64,000 bases of DNA from Fen-1254 sp963769605 (GTDB taxonomy: Bacteria > Bacteroidota > Ignavibacteria > UBA10030): positions 248,001 through 312,000 of the forward strand of contig CAVYML010000001.1 in the NCBI GenBank assembly GCA_963769605.1, written 5' to 3'. Of the stretch, positions 63,619 through 64,000 are shown piece after piece (the stretch's first letter is position 1; every line of letters begins with the position of its first letter). The notes beneath the pieces are model-generated. The model made no database searches, had not been told where the DNA came from, and saw only the letters and a list, made by a program, of their open reading frames with translations. The position numbers and the translations under genes are program-made.

Positions 63619-64000
63619 TGGACGGATCGTTCCTCGATATCACGCCGTCGCTGAGAATACCGGTCTCAGAAATAAAATTTCGTTCATCTCGAAGCAGCGG
63701 ACCGGGGGGACAGAACGTCAATAAATTAGAAACGCGTGTAGAATTGCTCTTCGATGTTCTTCATGCAAAATCATTAGACGACCAAAGCCGATCAAAGATA
63801 TTTCAGAAGCTGGGATCCTTCATATCCTCCGATGGCATACTGCAAATTGCCGTGCAGGAATCGCGAAGCCAGTGGATGAATAAACAACGAGCGCTTGAGA
63901 AGTTGACTCTCCTGCTCCGCTCGGCATTGAAAAAAGAAAAGAAACGGATTCATACAAAACCGACATTATCGTCGCATGCGTTGCGGCTTCAAAATAAGCG
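63618..64000 (+). CDS. arfB: Peptidyl-tRNA hydrolase ArfB (ribosome rescue), 3' end missing
   Basis: 127 full codons are visible and the frame is open to the window edge. The release-factor-type GGQ lies at 30-32 in SSRSSGPGGQNVNKLETRVE, the catalytic loop that hydrolyses peptidyl-tRNA. ESRSQWMNKQRALEKL follows, and a basic tail (KKEKKRIHTKPTLSSHALRL) that enters the empty mRNA channel begins before the edge. It frees ribosomes stalled without a stop codon. Start ATG 63618 overlaps the preceding TGA by one base. Confidence 0.93.
   Translation, partial: MDGSFLDITPSLRIPVSEIKFRSSRSSGPGGQNVNKLETRVELLFDVLHAKSLDDQSRSKIFQKLGSFISSDGILQIAVQESRSQWMNKQRALEKLTLLLRSALKKEKKRIHTKPTLSSHALRLQNK

Overview
The window reads as a chromosomal segment of a Gram-negative bacterium from the Bacteroidota/Chlorobiota/Ignavibacteriota (FCB) side of the tree. 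The evidence is: C-terminal type IX secretion (T9SS) sorting domains of the NQNYPDPFNPST kind on at least two exported proteins and one remnant; a TonB-dependent receptor with a carboxypeptidase-regulatory N-domain; a DUF4835/PorD-like lipoprotein-sized secreted protein next to a PorV/PorQ-like barrel; a GWxTD protein; and several upstream sites that fit the FCB promoter box TAnnTTTG better than TATAAT. Rubrerythrin and peptide/proline catabolism genes suggest an anaerobic or microaerophilic amino-acid user. I cannot name the species.

Layout. 1-9.4 kb: end of trmH, a yeast-type cytosine deaminase, a membrane metallophosphoesterase overlapping a GT-C/TPR membrane protein, a TonB receptor and a clan GH-A glycosidase. 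9.4-26.3 kb is an accessory, decaying region: an ISL3-family element with 8-bp target duplication and a -1 slippery run, an IS4-superfamily element that has split a T9SS-secreted protein gene, two MITE-like elements, four copies of a ~107-bp repeat with inverted ends (one outlying copy near 1.1 kb), copies of a second ~115-bp repeat, an amber-interrupted glycosyltransferase, and fragments of thioredoxin-like and metallo-beta-lactamase-fold genes. Small signalling genes (response regulator, LacI-type sensor domain without HTH, VOC protein, methyltransferase) are scattered in it.

26.3-32.2 kb: a HEAT-repeat/cyclophilin exported protein (frameshifted), then a divergent pair formed by the PorD-like protein and a PorV/PorQ-like barrel followed by an overlapping helix-hairpin-helix/barrel protein; together these look like an envelope or secretion-accessory locus. 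32.4-51.1 kb is ordinary core genome: mnmA; an ECF sigma/anti-sigma/Spy-like/MFP/RND efflux unit; rpmE; a GlmU-like/rsmB/kbl/DUF1624/rmuC run with start-stop overlaps; pfkA, aat, purC, an Mrp-type Fe-S carrier and an Nfu domain protein. On the minus strand at 51.2-54.2 kb are ftsE, pdxA and a GWxTD gene, overlapping each other.

54.2-56.3 kb holds a repeat copy, a stranded T9SS sorting-domain remnant and a complete IS66-family single-ORF element with 8-bp target duplication. 56.5-64 kb is a plus-strand run for proline and peptide use (proline dehydrogenase, a frameshifted OPT oligopeptide transporter, PepD dipeptidase, MFS transporter, rubrerythrin), ending with a small barrel-like protein and the start of arfB, which runs off the window. 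Three otherwise intact genes (glycosyltransferase, HEAT/cyclophilin, OPT transporter) are each broken by a single change, so either recent decay or sequence error must be considered.
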